Positions 45,680 through 54,439 of a DNA stretch of 64,000 nt are shown piece by piece. Below the pieces are notes generated by a model, which had not been told where the DNA came from, did no database searches, and was given only the letters and a program-made list of their open reading frames with translations. Source of the DNA: Opitutales bacterium. GTDB lineage: Bacteria > Verrucomicrobiota > Verrucomicrobiia > Opitutales > Seribacteraceae. The stretch covers positions 1 through 64,000 of the forward strand of contig JAOFTV010000007.1 of the NCBI GenBank assembly GCA_028045305.1, in the 5' to 3' direction. A program made the translations under genes and the position numbers. Each line of letters starts with the position of its first letter. Position 1 is the stretch's first letter.

Positions 45680-46441
45680 CTAAGACTGAATAATTTCGAG
45701 CATAACTTCAACTGATCGACGAGAATGCTCAATGATGTATGATGATATTAACAAGAGACAGGATATAAGAAGTAAAAATCCACACATTATCCGAACTGAA
45801 AAACTTGTAATGAAAACATTCATCTTCGGAACAGCCTTACCTAAAACCGCAAAAGAAATATTCACGATAAAATTCAAGGCAATAAATGGCGCTGCCATTA
45901 AAACACCAAGAACAAAAACATTCGAGACTTCTCTCACATATTCAACCATAGGGTTGGATCTCAATAAAAACTCTCCAATCGGCAAAATTTCAAAGCTTAA
46001 AACGAATGCACGCATGACATCTAAATGGACTCCAACAACAAAAAAAATAAGCAGACTGAAATAATAAAACAAACTTGTTAAAGTAGCATCCGTGGAACCT
46101 AAAAGGGGATTCACACTGTTACTTGCCATCAGTCCGATTTCATAAGAAATCAAGAATCCGGCTAATTCTACAGCGAAAAATACCATTCGCACCATCATGG
46201 CCAACATCAGACCTACGCAAACTTCATTCATGGCGAGTAAAATCGCTCCAGCAAAATGTTCTGCCAAGGAAAGATCTGCCGGAACAAGTGGATTTACCAA
46301 AAGGGATAGAATCAGACCAAACGCCATCCTCATACGAACTGGAATAAGCCTACCTGCAAACAAAGGAATGCCTAAGAAAAAAGCACCTGTCCGAAGAAGA
46401 ACAAGTACCCATACGACAATTTCTCCAGCCTCAATGGTCAC
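45680..46441 (-). CDS. fliR: Flagellar export apparatus protein FliR
   Basis: FliR is a core export-gate membrane protein. The 253-residue protein has about six hydrophobic segments: ILLAMNEVCVGLMLAMMVRM, VFFAVELAGFLISYEIGLMASNSVNP, and the SFEILPIGE segment, matching the family. The GTG start overlaps fliQ by 4 bases. The order fliP-fliQ-fliR-flhB-flhA is the usual cluster. Confidence 0.95.
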   Translation of the reverse strand: MTIEAGEIVVWVLVLLRTGAFFLGIPLFAGRLIPVRMRMAFGLILSLLVNPLVPADLSLAEHFAGAILLAMNEVCVGLMLAMMVRMVFFAVELAGFLISYEIGLMASNSVNPLLGSTDATLTSLFYYFSLLIFFVVGVHLDVMRAFVLSFEILPIGEFLLRSNPMVEYVREVSNVFVLGVLMAAPFIALNFIVNISFAVLGKAVPKMNVFITSFSVRIMCGFLLLISCLLLISSYIIEHSRRSVEVMLEIIQS

Positions 46442-46707
46442 TGAGCCATAGTCGGAATCATATTAAACATAGATACACAAAAATCCACCATCGTTGTAAG
46501 AATAAAATTTGCGGAAATAACGATGGCTAAAGACACGCAAACTAGCTTGGGCACGAAAGTAAGTGTTTGTTCCTGTAAACTAGTGATAGACTGTACGAAA
46601 CTGACCAATAGTCCCACAACCGTTGCTGTACCAAGAATAGGAACCGCAAGCAGAAGCCCTGTTTGTAGAAGATTCCTCATTATATCAACAGCTAATTCGA
46701 GGGTCAT
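46438..46707 (-). CDS. fliQ: Flagellar export apparatus protein FliQ
   Basis: FliQ is the two-helix export gate subunit. The 89-residue protein shows LLQTGLLLAVPILGTATVVG with LLVSFVQSITSLQEQTLTFVPKLV, the classical FliQ signature. The length matches the family. It lies 15 bases downstream of fliP and overlaps fliR. Confidence 0.96.
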   Translation of the reverse strand: MTLELAVDIMRNLLQTGLLLAVPILGTATVVGLLVSFVQSITSLQEQTLTFVPKLVCVSLAIVISANFILTTMVDFCVSMFNMIPTMAQ

Positions 46708-46722
46708 TTGATCATTCAGGTT

Positions 46723-47499
46723 TTAAGCAATATTGAAACTCTGCACCAATGATTGTACAATGAGGTACCAGCCATCGACTAAAACAAACAATAAAAGTTT
46801 GAAAGGCATGGATATTACAACGGGTGGCATCATCATCATGCCCATAGACATCAAGGATGATGCGACAATAAAGTCGACAATGATAAAGGGGATGAAAATA
46901 AGAAAGCCCATTTGAAAAGCAGTCCGAAGTTCACTGAGAACAAATGACGGAACAACAATGCTGAGAGGAAGCTCATCTCTAGTCATTGCACCTTGCCTTG
47001 AAATCTCCAGGAAAAACTGAGCGTCTTCCTGGCGGGTTTGATTCATCATAAAGTCCTTCATGTACGCAGTGGCAACCATCAAAGCTTCAGAAGATTTCAT
47101 GGATTTCTCCATGTATGGGGTCACAGCATCATCGTAAATCTTATTCCAAATAGGACCCATGACAAAAAAGGTTAAGAACAGAGCAAGCCCAATAATAATT
47201 TGACTGGACGGAGCCGCGTTAACTCCAATCGCGTTTCTCACAAATCCCAGGACAATTACTATCCGGGTGAAACATGTCATCATCATTATCACAGATGGTC
47301 CCAGGGTCAATATGGTCATTGCGATAACCATTTGAATAGCTAACCCAAAATCTCCATCTTCATTGGCCCCCGAAACATCAATCCTTAACCCAGGTGACCC
47401 GGTGCCTGATGTTTGTGCATCCGCAAATCCTAACGGAAGTAAAAAAAGTACTAGAAGTACTAAAACCCAGGGAAAGCGATAGAAAAAAGTAGCTTTCAT
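46723..47499 (-). CDS. fliP: Flagellar export apparatus protein FliP
   Basis: FliP forms the export channel core with FliQ and FliR. The 258-residue protein begins with a cleavable-signal-like segment (VLVLLVLFLLPLGFADA), then LTLGPSVIMMMTCFTRIVIVLGFVRNAIG, the FLTFFVMGPIWNKIYDDAVTPY segment, and MGFLIFIPFIIVDFIVASSLMSMGMMMMPP. All are hallmarks of FliP. It overlaps fliO by 4 bases. Confidence 0.97.
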   Translation of the reverse strand: MKATFFYRFPWVLVLLVLFLLPLGFADAQTSGTGSPGLRIDVSGANEDGDFGLAIQMVIAMTILTLGPSVIMMMTCFTRIVIVLGFVRNAIGVNAAPSSQIIIGLALFLTFFVMGPIWNKIYDDAVTPYMEKSMKSSEALMVATAYMKDFMMNQTRQEDAQFFLEISRQGAMTRDELPLSIVVPSFVLSELRTAFQMGFLIFIPFIIVDFIVASSLMSMGMMMMPPVVISMPFKLLLFVLVDGWYLIVQSLVQSFNIA

Positions 47500-47855
47500 T
47501 CGCTGATGGTGGATACAGCTAAACTGTGATCACTCAAATCATCATCCAATTTCGCTAAATGCTCAATTTTACCAGGACTCACACCAAGCAAATGCTTTTG
47601 CGAACCATACTCAGCAACAACAATAAATTGACGGTTTCCAAGTGGACGAGAGTCGGATAAAACAATTTTCCCTTTTGTTTTTAGGCCATTGAGGCTATTT
47701 CCTCCAGAGGAATTTCCAAGTTTAGACACACCGTAAGCAATAGCAGCGAGAAGCAAAAGAAAACCCACACTCCTTAAAGTAAGAGAAAGCCAGTTAGGAT
47801 CTCCATTTTGCAAAGATGCTAGGGTGACAAAAGCAAATATACTAGGGGAGTTCAT
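47496..47855 (-). CDS. fliO: FliO-type flagellar biosynthesis protein
   Basis: FliO is a small assembly factor for the FliP ring. The 119-residue product has one membrane segment (WLSLTLRSVGFLLLLAAIAYGVSKL) followed by a cytosolic part with VLSDSRPLGNRQFIVVAEYGSQKHLLGVSPG, the FliO pattern (LGxxxxIxVVEVxxxxLLLGV). Its position directly before fliP supports the call. The gap upstream (47856-47920, 65 bases) holds no gene or promoter I can identify. Confidence 0.9.
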   Translation of the reverse strand: MNSPSIFAFVTLASLQNGDPNWLSLTLRSVGFLLLLAAIAYGVSKLGNSSGGNSLNGLKTKGKIVLSDSRPLGNRQFIVVAEYGSQKHLLGVSPGKIEHLAKLDDDLSDHSLAVSTISE

Positions 47856-47920
47856 TGCATGTTTACTGCAAATTTAGCTCGCATCGTCTCAATTACCGAG
47901 CAGGCAGAGGGAATGCCCCT

Positions 47921-48169
47921 TCAAGACATCGTGTCTAAAATCTCAGTAATTTTTAATCCAAAGCGATCGTCCACAACAATCACTTCTCCCAAGGCTACCA
48001 ACTTTCCATTGACAAGAAGACTGACTGGGTCTTTGGCGTTTTGCTTGAGTTGTATTTGAGCCCCCGGACTTAGTTCAACGATTTCCTTCATGGGCAGTTG
48101 AGCAGTACCCAACTGTACAGTGACTTGGACTTTAACATCCATAACGATATCCATTTTATTACTATCCAT
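47921..48169 (-). CDS. fliN: Flagellar motor switch protein FliN
   Basis: FliN forms the lower C ring. The 82-residue protein is essentially one SpoA domain: VKVQVTVQLGTAQLPMKEIVELSPGAQIQL with LLVNGKLVALGEVIVVDDRFGLKITEI. The N-terminal extension found in many FliN proteins is missing. It overlaps fliM by 8 bases. Confidence 0.95.
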   Translation of the reverse strand: MDSNKMDIVMDVKVQVTVQLGTAQLPMKEIVELSPGAQIQLKQNAKDPVSLLVNGKLVALGEVIVVDDRFGLKITEILDTMS

Positions 48170-49178
48170 GAGCTTTGCTTATAAGATTAAGACCTTCGGT
48201 TGTACACTCGTTAACTTGAAAAGCAACCCGATCATTCTCTAAACCAATTTCTCCAATAAAACAGGTGCGGTTTTCAATGCGAAGATTAGTTTTTCCGATC
48301 AAAGTTGGACTTAGTTCAACAACATCATCAACTTCTAAATTCATCATATCTTTAACAGTTAGTTCAAAAGCATCCCATTCTGCTGAAACTGGAACTGGAA
48401 TATGATCGTAAACTTCATGCCATTTAAGGGAGGCTGCTTTCTTTTTAGTATCAGTATTATCAGATGAGGCCAACAGTTTACTTAAAACGGGCTCCAATGT
48501 ATAATACGGCACAGCGATGCGAAGCGGACCAGAAACATCCCCGAAGGAAGCTTCCATCGACAATATAAGCATCATCGCGTCGGGAGGCGATGTTTGCAGA
48601 AATTTCCCAGTTGTTTCCGTTCCAATTACACTCGGGGTAAGCTTACGGGTGGACTCCCACTGCTTACACCATTCCTCCAGTATGATAAGATTAAAATCCT
48701 CGACCAATGCTTTTTCGATATCAGTCAACCCACGCTCCTCTGGATTTGTGGATCCCCTTCCCCCGAGAATGCGATCTACTACAGTGGCCGAAAGATGAGC
48801 ATTCACATCAAGCAAACCAACCCCGTTTAACTCCTGAACTTTGAAAAGTGTCACGCAAGAAGGGTTTTTTATTGAATCAGTGAAAGTACTGTATAAATCA
48901 GCCCCCAAATCGTCTAACTCTAAGTTAAATTCAGTTCGCAAGAACATGGAAAGGTGACCAGACAGATAATAAACGAATTGTTCGCACTTGGACTTCAGCC
49001 TTCCCAAGTCAGAATCTGACAAAATAATAGGATTAGTAAAATCGTATTTCTTTACCTTTACAGCGGACAAATCGGTAACCTTTGTACCATCGTGCAAGAA
49101 AAGAACTTTGCCTGAAGATGAGCTTTCGATCTCATCTAAATCGAAACTTTCATCATCTAAATTTGTGGGTTCTGACAT
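48162..49178 (-). CDS. fliM: Flagellar motor switch protein FliM
   Basis: FliM connects CheY binding to the C ring. The 338-residue protein has an acidic N-terminus (possible CheY-binding segment, degenerate), VKKYDFTNPIILSDSDLGRL (family YDFxxP), VDRILGGRG, and TDIEKALVEDFNLIILEEW. The C-terminal SpoA domain is at about 255-335 (ELTVKDMMNLEVDDVVELSP). It lies between fliL and fliN. Confidence 0.95.
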   Translation of the reverse strand: MSEPTNLDDESFDLDEIESSSSGKVLFLHDGTKVTDLSAVKVKKYDFTNPIILSDSDLGRLKSKCEQFVYYLSGHLSMFLRTEFNLELDDLGADLYSTFTDSIKNPSCVTLFKVQELNGVGLLDVNAHLSATVVDRILGGRGSTNPEERGLTDIEKALVEDFNLIILEEWCKQWESTRKLTPSVIGTETTGKFLQTSPPDAMMLILSMEASFGDVSGPLRIAVPYYTLEPVLSKLLASSDNTDTKKKAASLKWHEVYDHIPVPVSAEWDAFELTVKDMMNLEVDDVVELSPTLIGKTNLRIENRTCFIGEIGLENDRVAFQVNECTTEGLNLISKAHG

Positions 49179-49197
49179 GAACTAGAAAATAGATAAG

Positions 49198-49734
49198 TTA
49201 CTGAACAACGAATTGAGTAAAGTAGATGTTACGAATTAAATCGCTCTCTCCATCTCGATACTTCTTCAACACTTGGGAAAAAGACTTCTTCAGGTCCACC
49301 CGAACACGCTCCTGAAAACCATCTAACTGAGCATCTTCGTAAGTGTACCCACCCATAATCGAGAGGGCTTTATCGCGAATTCTATGCTCATTCATCTCTA
49401 GTACTTTTTCGAAGTCCCCGGCCAACCCTTCAAGGCGCACCTCAAGGTTAATATACCTTGACTTTATAGGACCGCCCAAATTCGTAATTAATTGTTTAAT
49501 TTCGTAAAATTTCTCTTCTCCGGAAGGTTCCATATCCAACGGTTGTCCACCTTCAATTATTTGAGGCTTTATGGTCTGCTCAGGCTTATTTGCTTTGATA
49601 ACAAAAAACATAGCACCAACTGTAAGTAATGGAGCAAGAATAATGGCAAGTAATGCTGGTAGCATACCACCACCTTTGGAACCACCATTGGATTTAGAAT
49701 CTTCAGAAATTTCGTCTAATTGATCTGCACTCAT
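49198..49734 (-). CDS. fliL: Flagellar basal body protein FliL
   Basis: FliL is an inner-membrane protein supporting the stator. The 178-residue protein has a cytosolic Ser/Gly-rich start, one membrane helix at about 25-46 (MLPALLAIILAPLLTVGAMFFVI) and a periplasmic domain: FYEIKQLITNLGGPIKSRYI, LEVRLEG and HRIRDKALSIMGGYTYEDAQ. The ending RNIYFTQFVVQ corresponds to the family VxxVxFTxFVVQ. It precedes fliM as is common. Confidence 0.95.
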   Translation of the reverse strand: MSADQLDEISEDSKSNGGSKGGGMLPALLAIILAPLLTVGAMFFVIKANKPEQTIKPQIIEGGQPLDMEPSGEEKFYEIKQLITNLGGPIKSRYINLEVRLEGLAGDFEKVLEMNEHRIRDKALSIMGGYTYEDAQLDGFQERVRVDLKKSFSQVLKKYRDGESDLIRNIYFTQFVVQ

Positions 49735-49757
49735 TTTGTTAGGTATATTTTAGGAGA

Positions 49758-50612
49758 TTATCTTTTGAGATTGATCGCTTCGTTAAGTATTTGGTCAGAG
49801 GTCGTGACAACTCGCGAGCCTGCTTGAAAGGATCTTTGGTGTGTAATCATCATGGCAAACTCATTGGTTAAATCAACATTTGAAAGTTCTAGTGCATACT
49901 GCGTCAGTTTACCATTAGACTGAGTAGCAGGTACAGTGTTATTAAGTTTGGTAGCAAGATCTTGCCCCGGACTTCCATTCGTATAATAGCCATTACCAGC
50001 CCTTCTGAGATACTGAGGGGATTGAAAGTTGGCTAACATAATCTGCCCCGCGGACCGGGAAGAATCGACCCCCTCTTTGTTCACTATCAAATTAAAGGTT
50101 CCATCCATGTCAATTTTGCGAGCAAGCAAACTTTCCCCTTCCTCTAAGGTGTATTTCAAGGCTTCACCATTGGTATTTTGGACTTCATAACGGAATTGAT
50201 CCCGAGTCACCAGAGTGCCCTCTGCAGTAACATCAAATGAGCCTATTCGAGTAAAATACTTCTCTCCTGATGTAGGGTCTGCGACCTCAAAGAAACCCCC
50301 GGCATTGGGCAATGCCTCTCCATCAATCGCGACATCCAAATCGATTGCTGTGCTCTCAAGCACCCCTTGACTGAAATTGGTAGAAACTCCACTAACATGT
50401 ACACCTGTACCCATGTTGTGCAAATTGTTACTCGATGCACCATCCGCACCAGTTTCGGCCTTATTTAAATGCAGATAAAAATTGTCTGAATAATTGATGC
50501 GGGATGACTTGTAACCAACTGAACCTGAATTTGCGATGTTGTTACCAAGAACCTGTAGGCCTTCTGTGAAACTCTTAAGAGCGGAAATTCCGTTTTGTAA
50601 AGAAGAGATCAT
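49758..50612 (-). CDS. flgE: Flagellar hook protein FlgE, short form
   Basis: FlgE is the hook subunit. The N-terminus SLQNGISALKSFTEGLQVLGNN with IANSGSVGYKSSRINYSD and the C-terminus LELSNVDLTNEFAMMITHQRSFQAGSRVVTTSDQIL are FlgE-like. It has 284 residues against about 400 or more in E. coli, so the outer D1/D2 domains are reduced. It follows flgD, supporting FlgE over a rod protein. FlgF-type rod identity remains possible, but flgF and flgG are encoded separately and no other flgE is present. Confidence 0.88.
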   Translation of the reverse strand: MISSLQNGISALKSFTEGLQVLGNNIANSGSVGYKSSRINYSDNFYLHLNKAETGADGASSNNLHNMGTGVHVSGVSTNFSQGVLESTAIDLDVAIDGEALPNAGGFFEVADPTSGEKYFTRIGSFDVTAEGTLVTRDQFRYEVQNTNGEALKYTLEEGESLLARKIDMDGTFNLIVNKEGVDSSRSAGQIMLANFQSPQYLRRAGNGYYTNGSPGQDLATKLNNTVPATQSNGKLTQYALELSNVDLTNEFAMMITHQRSFQAGSRVVTTSDQILNEAINLKR

Positions 50613-50617
50613 GGAAA

Positions 50618-51052
50618 TCAGGAGTCTTTCAAACTAACTTTTACAACCGTCTCTGGATCATACATTTTACCATCAACAACAAGTTTATCAGATCCTTCAT
50701 CATCCGTTTCAACAGATTTAACGAACCCGCTGACTTCACTACCCTGATCGTCAAGGGTAACTTTCTTACCAAGAAAACTATGAGCAAGCATAGAGTTATG
50801 GGATTGAGCGAAATTTGAAAAACCGTCAGTGAACTGCTGCATTTGCTCCAGTGAGGCAATATTTGCCATTTGAGAAATAAACTCCGTATCCTTCATTGGT
50901 TCCAATGGGTCTTGATTAGTAATCTGGCTTGTAAGAAGTTGCAGGAAATCCTGCATTTCGAGTTGGGATTGGCTTGATGTATCTCGACTCGTTGAAGGGT
51001 TTGAGTAGTTGCTAGCGTTACTTATTTCTTTGCCGATCAGTGAGTCTATCAT
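50618..51052 (-). CDS. flgD: Hook capping protein FlgD
   Basis: FlgD caps the growing hook. The 144-residue protein carries the FlgD core: LEMQDFLQLLTSQITNQDPLEPMKDTEFISQMANIASLEQM, then NSMLAHSFLGKKVTLDD. It is short, with little of the C-terminal Ig-like domains seen in E. coli. It lies 5 bases upstream of flgE and 19 bases downstream of fliK. Confidence 0.93.
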   Translation of the reverse strand: MIDSLIGKEISNASNYSNPSTSRDTSSQSQLEMQDFLQLLTSQITNQDPLEPMKDTEFISQMANIASLEQMQQFTDGFSNFAQSHNSMLAHSFLGKKVTLDDQGSEVSGFVKSVETDDEGSDKLVVDGKMYDPETVVKVSLKDS

Positions 51053-51071
51053 AGGTTCAGGGATTAGGATG

Positions 51072-51998
51072 TTAAAGGTCTCGATAAGAAGAAAAAATTT
51101 CTCCAGTTAATTTGGTGTCACTCGAAAGAGAAGACCGGACGGTTTGTAGGATAGTGTCCATAGTTTCATCTAACAAATCTCGGATTCGAGAATCAGGGGA
51201 GATGAAGTTAAAGCGGACTTCATCGTCAAACTTCTCAATTTTAACTGAATATTTTCCACCATCTGGTAAATCTTGGGAAAACCGAACTGCAGAATATCCA
51301 TCTTTAGAAATCTGTGATAACCTTGGGAGAATACCAGATGTAAATGATAGAACCAAGTTATCAGAAGGAGAAGATCTTTCGCGATGCTGAAAGTCAAAAG
51401 ATTCGTCCTGGTTATCTGTGGTAATGCCATAGTCCCTTGCAGAAGCATGATTCGCGCCACCACCTTTGCGGCGTTCTTTTTCCTCTTTCCCTTCCGAGTT
51501 CTTACAATAAAACGCATGTTTGGTGTAAGCAAGAAAACTGGCTTTATTGAAAGTCTGTTTTTCAGTCAAAAAGAGAGAAGATGGGTTGAAGGCAGAAGGA
51601 CTAGATGCCAAAGGATTTGCTGTTTGAGGAGCTCTTGCACCATCTTTGAGAACCGTGCGAGCAAGGTTAAACACTTTACCCTGTTTACTTTGAGAAAATT
51701 GCATTTCTGATTTTGCAGGATTCGTAAATTTCCCTACGCTTGGTTTGGCAGATTGATTCCCCCGAGAACCTCCAACCTGAGGAATTACCTTCGGCAGACC
51801 AGCATGTGAGGTTTTGTTGTTTTGCGAAGATTTAGTTTGCTGGCTCGGATTTTTCTTTGATCCCATGACCTCTGCAAAAGAAGCAGGTGCCGATTTCGGA
51901 GGCATCCAAAAGGTACCATTTTTGCCTACTGAACTGTGTCGAGGTATCCCTGGTCCTCCTTTACCAGCTGTCAGTTTAGTTGAAACCACATTATCCAT
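51072..51998 (-). CDS. fliK: Probable hook-length control protein FliK
   Basis: FliK measures the hook. The first 200 residues are Ser/Lys/Asn/Pro-rich and low complexity (GGSRGNQSAKPSVGKFTNPA), as in FliK. The C-terminal 100 (SGILPRLSQISKDGYSAVRF, LPDGGKYSVKIEKFDDEVRF, FISPDSRIRDLLDETMDTIL) fit the Flg_hook domain by pattern. Position before flgD supports the call, though sequence conservation is low. The ATG at 51998 is chosen over a TTG at 52013, giving 308 residues. Confidence 0.78.
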   Translation of the reverse strand: MDNVVSTKLTAGKGGPGIPRHSSVGKNGTFWMPPKSAPASFAEVMGSKKNPSQQTKSSQNNKTSHAGLPKVIPQVGGSRGNQSAKPSVGKFTNPAKSEMQFSQSKQGKVFNLARTVLKDGARAPQTANPLASSPSAFNPSSLFLTEKQTFNKASFLAYTKHAFYCKNSEGKEEKERRKGGGANHASARDYGITTDNQDESFDFQHRERSSPSDNLVLSFTSGILPRLSQISKDGYSAVRFSQDLPDGGKYSVKIEKFDDEVRFNFISPDSRIRDLLDETMDTILQTVRSSLSSDTKLTGEIFSSYRDL

Positions 51999-52019
51999 GA
52001 ACTTAAAACACAAAGTAAG

Positions 52020-52661
52020 TTATTCTATGCTTACACTAGGAAGAAGTCCTCGGTCACGCATGGCAAGGGCGTCGGCCAATTCTATCAGATCGTCCTGATC
52101 ACTATTAAGCATAAAGGCGATAATGGGAGCTTTATCTTCGGCTTTCAGGGTCTCAAAAATCCCAAGGGCTTCTTCAAACCTTCTTTTTTGCCTCCAATTT
52201 TGAATTTCAACTGCCGCAATTCCGGGTCCCATTTCCACCCATCTTTTTGCCGTGTCCTTATATTCCTTAAGTTTCTCTTCACTTAGATCCTTGCCCTGCC
52301 TTGACTCAAATTCAGAAAGTTTGTTGGACAAATCTTCCCTGATCCGAGTTAATTCGCGTTTTTGCCCTTCGAGTGACTCCACATCCATCGAGAGAGCAGA
52401 TTCTCTTGCATCCAATTCTTTTTCTCTCGCAAGTAATCTTTCCTTCAATAAGCCCAATTCTTTGGAAAGTTGGTTCATAGAATGAGTTTCAGCCGGAGAA
52501 TAACTCGTATCGTCAGCATCAAATTCTACACTAGTGAATTCTGCCTTTATCTGAGGTCTTGGCTTAAAAAGCGTGTCATAGTTCAAAAGCAGCATCACAA
52601 CTGCACTGGAAACAGAGAGTATGATAGCCACTAAGGCGATTAAGGTGGGTGATATTTTCAT
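52020..52661 (-). CDS. MotE-like membrane coiled-coil protein
   Basis: This 213-residue protein has one N-terminal helix (ISPTLIALVAIILSVSSAVVML), a coiled coil (residues 65-135: LSKELGLLKERLLAREKELD, then ARESALS), and a small domain (GPGIAAVEIQNWRQKRRFEEALGIFETL, ending ALAMRDRGLLPSV). It resembles MotE/MgtE_N-like proteins often found after fliJ in flagellar operons. The stator-chaperone role is by analogy only. It lies 6 bases downstream of fliJ and 21 bases upstream of fliK. Confidence 0.7.
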   Translation of the reverse strand: MKISPTLIALVAIILSVSSAVVMLLLNYDTLFKPRPQIKAEFTSVEFDADDTSYSPAETHSMNQLSKELGLLKERLLAREKELDARESALSMDVESLEGQKRELTRIREDLSNKLSEFESRQGKDLSEEKLKEYKDTAKRWVEMGPGIAAVEIQNWRQKRRFEEALGIFETLKAEDKAPIIAFMLNSDQDDLIELADALAMRDRGLLPSVSIE

Positions 52662-52667
52662 GATAAT

Positions 52668-53120
52668 CTAAGGATGAGCTCGATTGAAAACAAAACGCGA
52701 ACTGATAATATCCTCCTGCTCTTTTTCTTCTTTCTTGAGTTCATAAGCAAGATGTTCACCAGCTTTTCTCTCTTTGTATCGGTCCAAACTTTTGAAATCA
52801 GCTTCTTTTTGAAGGAATACATTTCTTCTCGAGGATTCAATAGAGGAGAGACTTGAAAGCTCTCTGACAAATTTATCTTTGAGGATCTTGGCATTTTTTA
52901 TCTGCTCTTGAAAAGCCAACATTTCATTACCCAAAAATAATCTTTGGGACTTGGCGGATAGGCTTTTATTCAATTTAATCAAATATAAATCTGCTTCCTC
53001 AACTTTTGACTCCGCAAGTTCTCTCTTTTCAATCGACATTGCATACTCCGCAAGTGCACGATCGCGTGCGTTTTTTCTCAAACGCAGAAGAGTTTCTAGC
53101 CTAAAGGTAAAAGATCTCAT
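52668..53120 (-). CDS. fliJ: Flagellar export protein FliJ
   Basis: FliJ is the coiled-coil stalk of the export ATPase. The 150-residue product is nearly all charged helix. Its start is typical: MRSFTFRLETLLRLRKNARD (family FRLexLLxLrxxxe), followed by a long antiparallel coil and EKEQEDIISSRF. It overlaps fliI by 4 bases (ATGA), indicating coupling. Confidence 0.92.
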   Translation of the reverse strand: MRSFTFRLETLLRLRKNARDRALAEYAMSIEKRELAESKVEEADLYLIKLNKSLSAKSQRLFLGNEMLAFQEQIKNAKILKDKFVRELSSLSSIESSRRNVFLQKEADFKSLDRYKERKAGEHLAYELKKEEKEQEDIISSRFVFNRAHP

Positions 53121-54439
53121 TGTAGCAAAGACAAAAGGTTAGAGAAAGCATCTTCGCGAGGTAATAATTGTTCGTAATTTTGCTTCAAAAAGTTTTCAAA
53201 TAAAGGAAACTTTTCAATGGAACGGTCAATTTTGGGATTACTATTTTTTACATATGCCCCAACATTAATCATATCCTCATTGGTGTAATAGGTGGACAAA
53301 AGATCTCGTGCAGAAGAAATCATTTCAATTTCTTCACGGCTACAAACGGCACGATCTAATCGACTAACGCTACTCAATACATCAATTGCAGGGAAGTGAT
53401 TTGCATTGGCAAGTTTTCGGCTCAATACTATGTGACCGTCAAGGAAGCCACGTACTGCATCTGCAACTGGTTCGTTCATATCGTCGGCTTCCACAAGAAC
53501 CGTGTAGATTGCGGTGATCGATCCATCAGCACTCGTACCGGTTCTCTCAAGCAATTTAGGCAACAGAGAAAAAACGGAAGGGACATAACCCCTTGAGGCT
53601 GGCGGTTCACCAGAAGCCAACCCTATCTCTCGTTGAGCCATAGCAAACCTAGTAACCGAATCCATTAAAAGTAACACCTTCGAGCCTTCGTTTCGAAAAC
53701 CTTCAGCAAGTGCAGTTGCTAAAATAGATGCCCGTATTCTCATGGGGGCAGGTTGGTCGGATGTAGAGACAACTAAGACAGATCTTTTCATCCCCTCTGG
53801 ACCAAGATCTTTTTCTACAAACTCTCTTAACTCTCGTCCGCGTTCCCCAACTAGTGAGATAACATTAATATCGGCTTCAGAACCTCGAGCGATCATACCC
53901 AAAAGAATGGACTTCCCAACTCCGCTACCAGCAAAAATACCCATTCTTTGTCCAATACCCATTGGCACAAAGGTATCCAATGCTTTGATTCCTGTTCCGA
54001 AAGGTTCTGATATCAATGAGCGATCAAGAGGATTTGGCGGTTCAGCAAAAAAGCCATTCCGCATTGAACAGTTGAGCGGACCCTTCCCGTCAATTGGTCT
54101 CCCCATTCCATCAATAATTCTACCCAATAAAGCAGATCCGCAAGGTACTAAATTAGAATTTTTCTGCGAAACTACTCGGCAACCTGGATGAATTAAATGA
54201 ACGCTATTCAATGCCATCAATAAAACTGCACTATCACGAAAACCGACTACTTGAGCCTCTATTTTTTCTTTGGTTCGCTCGGAAATAATTGTGCAAACTT
54301 GACCCACACTGGTTTCCGGACCTTCAGATTCTATAATCAGACCGGTTACCTTCCTGACCATTCCTACTTTGTCGCATGTTCTAGTCGATGCGATTTCTTC
54401 CTGTAACCGGTTCAATCTAGCTGAAAAGGGACTAACCAT
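53117..54439 (-). CDS. fliI: Flagellum-specific export ATPase FliI
   Basis: FliI is the ring ATPase energising export. The 440-residue protein contains GRIIDGMGRPIDG, Walker A AGSGVGKS at residues 170-177, GERGRELREFVE, and the Walker B VLLLMDSVTRFAMAQREIGLASGEPPASRGYVPSVF at about 255-290. TAIYTVLVEADDMNEPVADAVRGFLDGHIVLSR is the usual T3SS ATPase signature. It overlaps both fliJ and fliH. Confidence 0.97.
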   Translation of the reverse strand: MVSPFSARLNRLQEEIASTRTCDKVGMVRKVTGLIIESEGPETSVGQVCTIISERTKEKIEAQVVGFRDSAVLLMALNSVHLIHPGCRVVSQKNSNLVPCGSALLGRIIDGMGRPIDGKGPLNCSMRNGFFAEPPNPLDRSLISEPFGTGIKALDTFVPMGIGQRMGIFAGSGVGKSILLGMIARGSEADINVISLVGERGRELREFVEKDLGPEGMKRSVLVVSTSDQPAPMRIRASILATALAEGFRNEGSKVLLLMDSVTRFAMAQREIGLASGEPPASRGYVPSVFSLLPKLLERTGTSADGSITAIYTVLVEADDMNEPVADAVRGFLDGHIVLSRKLANANHFPAIDVLSSVSRLDRAVCSREEIEMISSARDLLSTYYTNEDMINVGAYVKNSNPKIDRSIEKFPLFENFLKQNYEQLLPREDAFSNLLSLLQ

